The notes under the pieces are model-generated. The model did not search any database, had not been told where the DNA came from, and worked only from the letters and a program-made list of their open reading frames with translations. Position numbers and translations under genes: made by a program. From the NCBI GenBank assembly GCA_051881715.1, contig JBJEQK010000050.1:1-15534 (forward strand): a stretch of DNA of 15,534 bases. The letters run 5' to 3'. Shown one piece after another: positions 7,306-13,715 of the stretch. Position 1 is the first letter of the stretch. Each line of letters begins with the position of its first letter. This stretch comes from UBA1425 sp051881715. GTDB lineage: Bacteria > Bacillota > Clostridia > Oscillospirales > Acutalibacteraceae.

Positions 7306-8697
7306 TTATTCTCTGTGCCATTTTACGCCGTTGGGCGTATCTTCCAAGACGATGCCTTGGGCTTTCAGTTCGTCACGGATGCGGTCGGCCTGCGCCCAAT
7401 TTTTCGCCTTTCTGGCGGCGGTACGGGCTTCGATCATGGCTTCGATCTCGCTGTCGAGGGACTTTGTTTCCCGGTTGTAGACGAGACCGAGGACGCCGCT
7501 CAGCTCATCGAACACGGCGATGGCGGCTTCCACGGTAGCTTTGGCGGGGTTTTTGCCCAGCACGGCAGTGTTGATGTCCCGCACCAATTCAAAGACGGCG
7601 GCAATGGCATCGGCGGTGTTCAGGTCATCCTCCATCGCTTCGCAGAACTGCGCTCTGCGCTTGTCGAACAGGGCGAGGATCTCGGCGTCGGCATCCCCCT
7701 CGGCGGCGTTAGACAGCTCGAAATCGAGGGAGTCACGGCAGGTGTACAGGCGCACAAGGGACGCTTTGCACTGCTCGATGACATCCACGCTGTAGTTGAT
7801 GGGACTGCGGTACTGGGAGGAGATCAGCAGGTAGCGCACGGGCTCGTAGCCGTATTTTTCAGCAACGTCACGCACGGTGAAGAAGTTGCCCAGGGACTTG
7901 GACATCTTCACGTTGTCCACGTTGATGTAGCCGTTGTGCATCCAGTAGTTTGCAAAGGGAACGCCGTTGCAGCATTCGCTCTGGGCGATCTCGTTTTCGT
8001 GGTGGGGGAAGATCAGATCCTGTCCGCCGCAGTGGATGTCGATGGTCTCGCCCAAATAGCGGCGCACCATGGCAGAGCACTCGATGTGCCAGCCGGGACG
8101 GCCGTGCCCCCAAGGAGATTCCCAATACGGTTCGCCGGGCTTTGCCGCTTTCCACAGGGCAAAGTCCATGGGTTCACGCTTGATTTCGCCCACCATAATG
8201 CGGGCGCCGGCTTCCAGATCCTCCAGCGGCTGATGGGAGAGCTTGCCGTACTCGGCGAACTTTTTGGGGCTGAAGTAGACGTCCCCGTCCACATCGTAGG
8301 CAAAGCCTTTTTCCACCAGCGTTTCAATGATGCGGATGATCTCGTCGATGTTCTCCGTCGCCTTGGGATGGACGGTGGCTTCACGGACGTTCAGACCCTT
8401 TGCGTCTGTCCAGAATTCCCGGATGTAGGTTTCGGAGATCTCTTTGTAGGTCTTGCCCTCCTCGTTGGCGCGCTTGATGATCTTGTCGTCGATGTCGGTG
8501 AAGTTCTGAACGAACTTGACGTTCATGCCGCGGTACTCCAAATAGCGGCGCAGGACGTCAAAGACGCACAGGGGACGGGCGTTGCCGATGTGGATGAAGT
8601 TGTAGACGGTGGGACCGCAGGCATAAATCTTGACTTCGCCGGGGGTGATGGGCTTGAGTTCTTCCTTTTGGCGGGACATGGTATTGAAAATGCGCAT
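7306..8697 (-). CDS. cysS: Cysteine--tRNA ligase
   Basis: Class I synthetase that charges tRNA-Cys in the cytoplasm. At 463 residues it is full length (466 in B. subtilis). The HIGH-type signature appears as HIGN (36-39) and the second ATP loop as KMSKS (264-268). The zinc site that selects cysteine is intact: Cys27 (ACGPT), Cys207 (HIECSAM), His232 and Glu236 (PHHENE). The C-terminal DALR-like helical domain and the small tail GIVLEDTPNGVKW are present. The ATG at 8697 has AAGGA about 8 nt upstream; an in-frame TTG six codons earlier has none. The gene lies 19 nt after cysE and is co-transcribed from the Cys T-box promoter, linking cysteine supply to charging. Confidence 0.97.
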   Translation of the reverse strand: MRIFNTMSRQKEELKPITPGEVKIYACGPTVYNFIHIGNARPLCVFDVLRRYLEYRGMNVKFVQNFTDIDDKIIKRANEEGKTYKEISETYIREFWTDAKGLNVREATVHPKATENIDEIIRIIETLVEKGFAYDVDGDVYFSPKKFAEYGKLSHQPLEDLEAGARIMVGEIKREPMDFALWKAAKPGEPYWESPWGHGRPGWHIECSAMVRRYLGETIDIHCGGQDLIFPHHENEIAQSECCNGVPFANYWMHNGYINVDNVKMSKSLGNFFTVRDVAEKYGYEPVRYLLISSQYRSPINYSVDVIEQCKASLVRLYTCRDSLDFELSNAAEGDADAEILALFDKRRAQFCEAMEDDLNTADAIAAVFELVRDINTAVLGKNPAKATVEAAIAVFDELSGVLGLVYNRETKSLDSEIEAMIEARTAARKAKNWAQADRIRDELKAQGIVLEDTPNGVKWHRE

Positions 8698-8716
8698 AGT
8701 ACTCTTCCTTTGCAAA

Positions 8717-9334
8717 TTATTTTTGATTTTTTTCCAGCTCCAAAATCCGTGCTTTCAGCTGGTCGATCTCCATTTGGACGGGATCGGGGATATGGATCTG
8801 GTCGAGGGAGACGCGCTTGCCGTTTTGCTTGACGACCTGCGCAGGCACGCCGACAGCGGTGCAGTTGGGCGGGATCTCCTTGAGGACGACAGCGCCGGCG
8901 GCGATCATACTGTTGTCACCGACTTTGAACGGGCCGAGCACCTTGGCGCCGGAGCCGACCATGACGCCGTTGCCGATGGTGGGATGGCGCTTGCCGGTGT
9001 CCTTGCCCGTGCCGCCCAGGGTCACGCCCTGATACAGCGTCACATCGTCGCCAATGACGGCGGTCTCGCCGATGACCACGCCCGTGCCGTGGTCGATGAA
9101 CAGCCGCTTGCCGATGGTGGCGGCAGGGTGAATCTCGATGCCGGTCTTGCGGGCGGCGCGCTGGGAGATCCAGCGGGCAAGAAAATACAGCTTGTGGCGA
9201 TAGCACCAGTTGGCTTTGCGGTGCATACGAATGGCACGCAGTCCCGGATACAGCAGCAGGATCTCCAAAAAGGAGCGCGCGGCAGGGTCGCGATCCTTGA
9301 CGCACTGCACATCCTCGCGCAATGTTGCGAACAT
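8717..9334 (-). CDS. cysE: Serine O-acetyltransferase
   Basis: Transfers acetyl from acetyl-CoA to L-serine to make O-acetylserine, the first committed step of cysteine synthesis. The 205-residue protein is the short form that lacks the long N-terminal helical domain of E. coli CysE. A helical start (1-60) leads into left-handed beta-helix hexapeptide repeats (about 65-165). The catalytic DHGTGVVIGE (81-90) contains Asp81-His82, and GGTGKDTGKRHPTIG (107-121) is the usual loop. A charged heptad-like tail, MEIDQLKARILELEKNQK, may be a coiled coil. The ATG at 9334 has AAGGAGAG just upstream; the TTG six codons earlier overlaps this site. It is the first gene after the Cys T-box and is followed by cysS. 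Confidence 0.95.
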   Translation of the reverse strand: MFATLREDVQCVKDRDPAARSFLEILLLYPGLRAIRMHRKANWCYRHKLYFLARWISQRAARKTGIEIHPAATIGKRLFIDHGTGVVIGETAVIGDDVTLYQGVTLGGTGKDTGKRHPTIGNGVMVGSGAKVLGPFKVGDNSMIAAGAVVLKEIPPNCTAVGVPAQVVKQNGKRVSLDQIHIPDPVQMEIDQLKARILELEKNQK

Positions 9335-9361
9335 AACTCTCTCTCCTTGCAATCGGACGGT

Positions 9362-9395
9362 AAAAAAGCCTCCATGACCCGAAGGTCACGGAGGC
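9362..9395 (-). terminator. Intrinsic terminator of the Cys T-box leader
   Basis: On the - strand GCCTCCGTGACC, loop TTCG, GGTCATGGAGGC forms a 12-bp stem (one G-T wobble) with a UUCG tetraloop, followed directly by TTTTTT. It is mutually exclusive with the T-box antiterminator just upstream. Confidence 0.92.
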
Positions 9396-9580
9396 GTAGA
9401 TACGCGGTTCCACTCCGACTTATCACTCAAAAAGGCTTTAACGGCGCCACCGGGCGGGCATTTCCTCCCGCCGACTCCGGGATGCACTTCGCCGCCGCCG
9501 TACCGAAAGCCTTTCAGCGCAAGGGCTTTCTCTCTTTTGCACGCACGAACGGGTACTCTTTCCCTTCCTCGTCATTACAA
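9362..9580 (-). promoter_or_regulatory. T-box riboswitch (tRNA-Cys, specifier TGC) upstream of cysE-cysS
   Basis: Read on the - strand, the leader has stem I closed by GAC (9571-9573) and GTC (9473-9475). An AGAGAG motif is followed by a GAAAGCC/GGCTTTC apical stem with a CGCTGAAA loop. The specifier TGC is at 9484-9486 in the context GAAGTGCA. A GGCGGG/CCCGCC stem III comes before the T-box sequence GGAGTGGAACCGCG (within 9401-9420). The intrinsic terminator follows. TGC is a cysteine codon, matching the downstream cysE and cysS. The same tRNA sensor would therefore control both cysteine synthesis and charging. I could not draw an obvious stem II in the short linker between stem I and stem III. 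Confidence 0.93.
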
Positions 9581-9586
9581 TAACTT

Positions 9587-9615
9587 ATTATACGAAGATT
9601 ATTGAAAAAAGTCAA
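9587..9615 (-). promoter_or_regulatory. Promoter of the cysE-cysS T-box operon
   Basis: On the - strand the -35 TTGACT (9610-9615) and the perfect -10 TATAAT (9587-9592) are 17 bp apart. The -35 lies inside the last codons of pgsA, whose stop is at 9599-9601. cysE-cysS thus has its own start, although read-through from the recA block into the T-box leader remains possible because no terminator separates them. Confidence 0.88.
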
Positions 9616-10159
9616 TTCTTTTTTTGGCATCCGCAAAGTAGATGATGCCGGAGATCACGGCGAATGCGGTGGTGATCCAAATCAGGATGGTGGAAACGGT
9701 GGGGAAATAGGCTTCAAAGGACGGGACGAACACGCAAAGCTCGCCCAGCAGCAAAATCACGATGGTGAACGCCATCTGGGTGGCGGTTTTGATTTTGCCG
9801 AAGATGTTGGCGGGGATCACGATGCCTTGAGCGGAGGCGATCAGGCGCATGGAGGTGACGGCAAATTCCCGGGTGAGAATGAGCATGACGCTCCAGATGT
9901 TGCACAGCCCCATCTGCAAAAAAGCGAGCAGCGCCGCAGTGGTCAGCACCTTGTCCGCCACGGGGTCAAGGAGCTTGCCGAAAACGGTGATCTGGTTGTT
10001 TTTGCGGGCAAGCTTGCCGTCAATGGCGTCTGTGACGGAAGCGATGGAAAAGATGGCGGCGGCGCACAGAAACTTGTGGGGAAACGTCAGCAGCAGTACC
10101 GCCAAAAATACGGGCGTGATGCACATACGCGCGACGGTCAGTTTGTTGGGTGTGTTCAT
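9599..10159 (-). CDS. pgsA: CDP-diacylglycerol--glycerol-3-phosphate 3-phosphatidyltransferase
   Basis: Membrane enzyme that makes phosphatidylglycerol phosphate, the first step to phosphatidylglycerol and cardiolipin. At 186 residues it has the usual length. The CDP-alcohol phosphotransferase motif is exact: D44-x2-D47-G-x2-A-R-x8-G-x3-D65-x3-D69, seen as DAIDGKLARKN then GKLLDPVAD. These aspartates bind the metal and the CDP group. About six hydrophobic segments are visible, for example CITPVFLAVLLL, LCAAAIFSIASV, VLTTAALLAFL and AFTIVILLLGEL. The ATG at 10159 has GGAGGA 4 nt upstream, and the gene starts 10 nt after the rimO stop, so it belongs to the recA-recX-rimO transcription unit. It could be a related phosphotransferase, but the length and context favour PgsA. 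Confidence 0.93.
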   Translation of the reverse strand: MNTPNKLTVARMCITPVFLAVLLLTFPHKFLCAAAIFSIASVTDAIDGKLARKNNQITVFGKLLDPVADKVLTTAALLAFLQMGLCNIWSVMLILTREFAVTSMRLIASAQGIVIPANIFGKIKTATQMAFTIVILLLGELCVFVPSFEAYFPTVSTILIWITTAFAVISGIIYFADAKKRIDFFQ

Positions 10160-10169
10160 AGTTCCTCCG

Positions 10170-11501
10170 TCACAGAGACGCCGTGTCTCTGCCTACAAGA
10201 TCGTATTCCTTGGTATCGGTCACGGTGACTTGAACAAAGTCGCCGGGTTCATATTCTTTCTGGCTGGTGAAGTACAGCACACCGTCGATCTCGGGGGCGT
10301 CCATGTAGGTTCTGCCGATGTAGCAGTCGCTGTAGGCGTCGTACTCCTCCACAAGGACGGTGTAGGTCTTGCCGATGCGGGCAAGGTTTTTATCCTCCAC
10401 GATGCTGTACTGGTCGTTCATGAGGATCTCGCCCCGGTGCTGTTTCACCTCGTCCTCCACCTGACCGTCCATATCGTAGGCGGGGGTGCCCGCCTGCGGG
10501 GAGAAGGAGAAACAGCCCATGCGGTCAAACTCCATCTCGTTGACGAACAGGGCGAGGTTGTCGAAGGCGTCCTCGTCCTCGCCGGGGAAGCCGGTCATGA
10601 AGGTGGTGCGGATAACGATATCGGGCATGGCGGTGCGCAGCTTTTCGATCAGCGCGCGGATATCGGCGGCAGTGCCCTTGCGGTTCATGGCTTTGAGGAT
10701 GCGGTCATCTGCGTGCTGGAGCGGCAGATCCATATAGTGCAGTACCTTCGGCTCGGACGCCATGGTCTCGATCAGCTCGTCCGTCACTTTGTCCGGGTAG
10801 CAGTACAGCAGACGGATCCACTCGATGCCGTCGATTTCGCACAGCTTGTGCAAAAGCTCGGGCAGTTTCTTTTCGCCGTACAGGTCAGCGCCGTAGTTGG
10901 TGGTGTCCTGGGCGATGAGGATCAGCTCCCGAACGTCGGTTTCGGCAAGCTGTTTCGCTTCTTCCAAAATATTCTCCATACTGCGGCTGCGGAATCCGCC
11001 CCGGATGCCGGGGATGGCGCAGTAGGTACAGCAGTTGGAACAGCCGTCGGCGATCTTGAGGTACGCCCAGTATTCGGGCGTGGTCAGGGCACGCTGACCG
11101 TCCATGGGCATTTGCCTTTGGTCGGGGCACTCAAACAGGCGGGTGTCCTCGGTCAGCACTTTTTTCACCAACTCCACCACACTGCCGTTGGCACCGATGC
11201 CGATGACGGCGTCCACCTCGGGAAATTCGGAGAGGATGGCGTCCTTCTCTGTCTGGACGAGACAGCCGGTGACGATGATCTTGCGGATCACACCCTCCTT
11301 TTTCAGTTCCGCCATGTCGAGGATGTTTTCGATGGCTTCCCGCTTGGCGTCGTCGATGAAGGCGCAGGTGTTGATGATGACGGCGTCTGCGCCGTCCACA
11401 TAGTCCACGATTTCAAATCCGTCGTCCTGCAGGGCGGCGAGCATCATTTCAGCGTCCACCTGATTTTTGGGACAGCCTAAGGAGATCAGTCCGATACGCA
11501 T
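10170..11501 (-). CDS. rimO: Ribosomal protein S12 methylthiotransferase
   Basis: Radical-SAM enzyme that adds a methylthio group to an aspartate of ribosomal protein S12. At 443 residues it matches the family (441 in E. coli). The N-terminal methylthiotransferase domain begins MRIGLISLGCPKN, typical of RimO rather than MiaB. It supplies Cys10, Cys46 (NTCAF) and Cys80 (GCLVQ) for one 4Fe-4S cluster. The radical SAM motif C154-x3-C158-x2-C161 follows. A C-terminal TRAM domain ends near KEYDLVGRD. The ATG at 11501 has GGAGG with 6 nt spacing. The open frame reaches further upstream into the recX region, but that segment lacks any RimO-like sequence. It sits between recX and pgsA. Confidence 0.95.
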   Translation of the reverse strand: MRIGLISLGCPKNQVDAEMMLAALQDDGFEIVDYVDGADAVIINTCAFIDDAKREAIENILDMAELKKEGVIRKIIVTGCLVQTEKDAILSEFPEVDAVIGIGANGSVVELVKKVLTEDTRLFECPDQRQMPMDGQRALTTPEYWAYLKIADGCSNCCTYCAIPGIRGGFRSRSMENILEEAKQLAETDVRELILIAQDTTNYGADLYGEKKLPELLHKLCEIDGIEWIRLLYCYPDKVTDELIETMASEPKVLHYMDLPLQHADDRILKAMNRKGTAADIRALIEKLRTAMPDIVIRTTFMTGFPGEDEDAFDNLALFVNEMEFDRMGCFSFSPQAGTPAYDMDGQVEDEVKQHRGEILMNDQYSIVEDKNLARIGKTYTVLVEEYDAYSDCYIGRTYMDAPEIDGVLYFTSQKEYEPGDFVQVTVTDTKEYDLVGRDTASL

Positions 11502-11520
11502 GGGGTACCTCCAAGATAAA

Positions 11521-12120
11521 TTATTCTTCCAAAGTGCGCAAGGCAGAGCGGATATCGCTGTAGCTGTATCCGAGCCTTTGCAGGGCAGCCACCGTGCGGC
11601 GCAGCCCCTTTTCGTCGGCATATTTGCCAAGGTATTTTGTCTGTAACAGTTCTATAATACACGTTTGGGCGTCAAAGTCAAGAGCCTGCACGGTAAACGC
11701 CGCCGTTTCCCGGTCGATGCCCCGCCTTTGCAGTTCCTGCATGATGCGGGAGGGCGCCATTTTTTTGCGGCGCAGCAGCTCTGCGGCATAGGCTTCGGCG
11801 TAGCGGTCGTCGTCGATCAGGCGCAGTTCCTCCAGCCGGTCTGCGGCGGCTTCGGCGGCATCCTCACCGTAGTCCTCTTTCAGCCGGTCGATGAGCTGCT
11901 TGCGGGTGCGATCCTGATAGGACAGCAGACCCGCCGCCTTGTTGAAGGCACGCCGGGCGTTGGCGTCCTGCAGAAAAGCTTCGGCCTGCTCTGCGGTCAG
12001 TTCATCGCCGTCCTTGCACCCGCAGGTGCTGAAATACAGGGCATCGACGGTGGTTTGGTACACACCGTCGATGAGAATATGTATTTTATCTTTTTTACCG
12101 CTCTTCGCTGTCAGTTTCAT
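11521..12120 (-). CDS. recX: RecX regulator of RecA
   Basis: RecX binds RecA filaments and limits or modulates their activity. The 199-residue protein is rich in helix, with the typical RecX pattern: RTRKQLIDRL, RLEELRLIDDDRYAEAY, RKKMAPSRIMQELQRRGI, ending with RRTVAALQRLGYSYSDIRSAL, i.e. three tandem three-helix repeats over about residues 65-195. It begins 3 nt after the recA stop. I see no convincing Shine-Dalgarno sequence before its ATG; the preceding bases are GACGACGATTGATGT. Translation probably relies on ribosomes that have just ended recA, which would keep RecX low relative to RecA. The overlapping ATG in TGATG at the recA stop is out of frame. Confidence 0.92.
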   Translation of the reverse strand: MKLTAKSGKKDKIHILIDGVYQTTVDALYFSTCGCKDGDELTAEQAEAFLQDANARRAFNKAAGLLSYQDRTRKQLIDRLKEDYGEDAAEAAADRLEELRLIDDDRYAEAYAAELLRRKKMAPSRIMQELQRRGIDRETAAFTVQALDFDAQTCIIELLQTKYLGKYADEKGLRRTVAALQRLGYSYSDIRSALRTLEE

Positions 12121-12123
12121 ACA

Positions 12124-13239
12124 TCAATCGTCGTCCACAGCAATGTCCAGCTTGGAGCGTGCCTCTTCCTTGGTGGTGGGAGCGGCAGGTGCGGACGGCT
12201 CGGCGTCCTCCTTTTTCTTGTCGCCCTTTTTGGCGGCTTTGGCGGAGATGAGCAGCTGATCCTTGTTTTCACGGATCTTCGCCTCGATCTCGGCGCAGAG
12301 CTCGGGGTTGCTGCGCAGCTGCTCCTTGGCGTTGTCCCGACCTTGGGCAAGACGCATATCGCCGTAGTAGAACCATGCGCCGCTCTTGCGGATGATGTCC
12401 AGCTTGACGCCCAAGTCCAGCACCTCGCCGATGTGGGAGATGCCCTCGCCGTACATGATGTCGAACTCCGCCTCCTTGAAGGGGGGAGCGACCTTGTTCT
12501 TGACGATCTTGACGCGAGTGCGGGAACCGACAAATTCGTTGCCGGGGAGCTTGATGGCTTCGGTGCGGCGGACATCCATGCGCATGGTGGCGTAGAATTT
12601 CAGGGCGCGTCCGCCGGTGGTGGTTTCGGAGGAACCGTAAACAACGCCGATCTTGTCACGCAGCTGGTTGATGAAGATGATGATGGTGCCTGTTTTGGAC
12701 ACGGCGCCTGCCAGCTTGCGCAGTGCCTGAGACATCAAACGGGCGTGCTGCCCCATGTGAGAGTCGCCCATCTCCCCCTCGATCTCGGCACGGGGCACCA
12801 AAGCGGCAACGGAGTCCACCACCATGACGTCGATGGCGCCGGAACGTACAAGTGCCTCGGCGATCTCCAGCGCCTGTTCGCCGTCGTCAGGCTGGGCGAC
12901 CAGAAGGGAGTTGATGTCCACGCCGATCTTTTCGGCATAGACGGGGTCGAGGGCGTGTTCGGCGTCGATGAAGGCGGCCTCACCGCCCAGCTTCTGCGCC
13001 TCTGCCACAACGTGCAGGGCGAGGGTGGTCTTGCCGGAGGATTCGGGACCGTAGATCTCGATGATCCTGCCGCGGGGCAGACCGCCGATGCCGGTGGCGG
13101 CGTCCAGTGCGATGGAGCCGGTGGATATGGCGGCAACATTCATGGCGCGGTTTTCACCCAGACGCATGACGGCGCCTTCGCCGTAGCTCTTTTTAATTTG
13201 GGTCAGGGCGGTTTCGAGGGCTTTCTTTTTGTCGGACAT
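12124..13239 (-). CDS. recA: Recombinase RecA
   Basis: ATP-dependent strand-exchange protein and SOS co-protease. At 371 residues it has a normal length. The Walker A GPESSGKT (64-71), the Walker B region IDVMVVDSVAALVP, the L1 segment EIEGEMGDSHMG and the L2 segment FINQLRDKIGV with GSSETTTGGRALKFY are all present. The C-terminal tail is acidic and low in complexity (KKKEDAEPSAPAAP to VDDD), as in other RecA proteins. The start is the ATG at 13239 with GGAGGA upstream; the TTG two codons earlier sits in the spacer. It is the first gene of a leftward block with recX, rimO and pgsA. A LexA-like box lies between promoter and ribosome site. Confidence 0.98.
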   Translation of the reverse strand: MSDKKKALETALTQIKKSYGEGAVMRLGENRAMNVAAISTGSIALDAATGIGGLPRGRIIEIYGPESSGKTTLALHVVAEAQKLGGEAAFIDAEHALDPVYAEKIGVDINSLLVAQPDDGEQALEIAEALVRSGAIDVMVVDSVAALVPRAEIEGEMGDSHMGQHARLMSQALRKLAGAVSKTGTIIIFINQLRDKIGVVYGSSETTTGGRALKFYATMRMDVRRTEAIKLPGNEFVGSRTRVKIVKNKVAPPFKEAEFDIMYGEGISHIGEVLDLGVKLDIIRKSGAWFYYGDMRLAQGRDNAKEQLRSNPELCAEIEAKIRENKDQLLISAKAAKKGDKKKEDAEPSAPAAPTTKEEARSKLDIAVDDD

Positions 13240-13256
13240 GGACAATTCCTCCGTTC

Positions 13257-13270
13257 AGTACAAATGTTCG
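13257..13270 (-). promoter_or_regulatory. LexA-like SOS operator of recA
   Basis: On the - strand CGAACATTTGTACT matches the Firmicutes LexA/DinR consensus GAAC-N4-GTTC at 7 of 8 defined bases (GAAC ATTT GTAC). It lies just after the predicted transcription start and before the recA GGAGG site, where a bound repressor would block early elongation. The match is by eye, and one half-site is imperfect. Confidence 0.68.
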
Positions 13271-13284
13271 TTAAATCCTATGTC

Positions 13285-13313
13285 ATTATATCGTATTTGC
13301 ACGGCAAATGCAA
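13285..13313 (-). promoter_or_regulatory. Promoter of recA
   Basis: On the - strand a perfect TATAAT (13285-13290) lies 17 bp from TTGCAT (13308-13313), which keeps only the TTG of the -35 consensus. The spacer holds an inverted repeat ATTTGC-CGT-GCAAAT (13295-13309 region). The predicted start is near 13278. The weak -35 with a strong -10 would fit a regulated promoter. Confidence 0.65.
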
Positions 13314-13354
13314 GCACAATTTGAAAAAAATAAAAAGATTTCCGCAAAAAAGAC

Positions 13355-13383
13355 TTGAAATTTTTTCGAGAATCTGTTACTAT
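13355..13383 (+). promoter_or_regulatory. Promoter of rpmB
   Basis: TTGAAA (13355-13360) and TACTAT (13378-13383) are separated by 17 bp, and TGT just before the -10 gives an extended -10. It fires rightward, divergent from recA. The leader before the rpmB start is about 60 nt and ends in a full-length ribosome site, AAGGAGGTG (13436-13444). Confidence 0.7.
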
Positions 13384-13451
13384 ATTTAACGCTATCATTG
13401 ACTATGATCTTCAAAAAGGCATAAATCGCAGTCATAAGGAGGTGCCGAATC

Positions 13452-13640
13452 ATGGCAAAGTGCGAATTTTGCGGAAAGAGCGTTACATTTGGTATTCAGG
13501 TTTCCCATTCCCACAGACGTTCCAACAGAACTTGGAAACCCAACGTGAAGCGCGTTAAGGCAGTCGTTGACGGATCCCCCAAGCGTGTGTATGCTTGCAC
13601 CCGCTGCCTTCGCTCCGGTAAGGTCACCCGTGCTGTCTGA
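13452..13640 (+). CDS. rpmB: 50S ribosomal protein L28
   Basis: Small basic protein of the large ribosomal subunit, 62 residues, normal for the short Firmicutes form. The start MAKCEFCGKS and the middle SHSHRRSNRTWKPN are diagnostic. Two CxxC pairs (Cys4/Cys7 and Cys49/Cys52) are intact, so this is the zinc-binding version rather than the zinc-independent paralogue found in some bacteria. The ATG follows a near-perfect AAGGAGGTG with 7 nt spacing. It is a single-gene unit with its own promoter and a strong terminator, divergent from recA. No Zur-like box was evident upstream. Confidence 0.97.
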   Translation: MAKCEFCGKSVTFGIQVSHSHRRSNRTWKPNVKRVKAVVDGSPKRVYACTRCLRSGKVTRAV

Positions 13641-13675
13641 CGGACGCGGGCAGATCGTTCATCACTTTTGAACGC

Positions 13676-13715
13676 AAAGGATCGTTTCTTCGGAAACGGT
13701 CCTTCTTTCTTTTTT
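13676..13715. terminator. Terminator after rpmB, shared with the convergent ATPase gene
   Basis: Arms AAGGATCGTTTC (13677-13688) and GAAACGGTCCTT (13693-13704) enclose a TTCG tetraloop, and CTTTCTTTTTT follows on the + strand. The stop codon of the leftward ATPase gene falls in the T tract at 13714-13716. The gene therefore ends right at the hairpin, which could also stop leftward transcripts, though the - strand lacks a long T run. Confidence 0.88.

Noticed and set aside
7213..8832. A 539-codon + strand frame opposite cysS
   Set aside because: It runs across a strong terminator and is antisense to an unmistakable cysteine--tRNA ligase.
9849..11480. A 543-codon + strand frame opposite pgsA/rimO
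   Set aside because: Antisense shadow of rimO with no ribosome site or domain.
11665..13389. A 574-codon + strand frame opposite recX/recA
   Set aside because: Antisense shadow that also runs through the recA promoter and LexA-like box.
13452..13640. Zinc-regulated alternative L28 paralogue
   Set aside because: All four zinc cysteines are present and no Zur-like palindrome was seen upstream, so this is the standard zinc-binding form.
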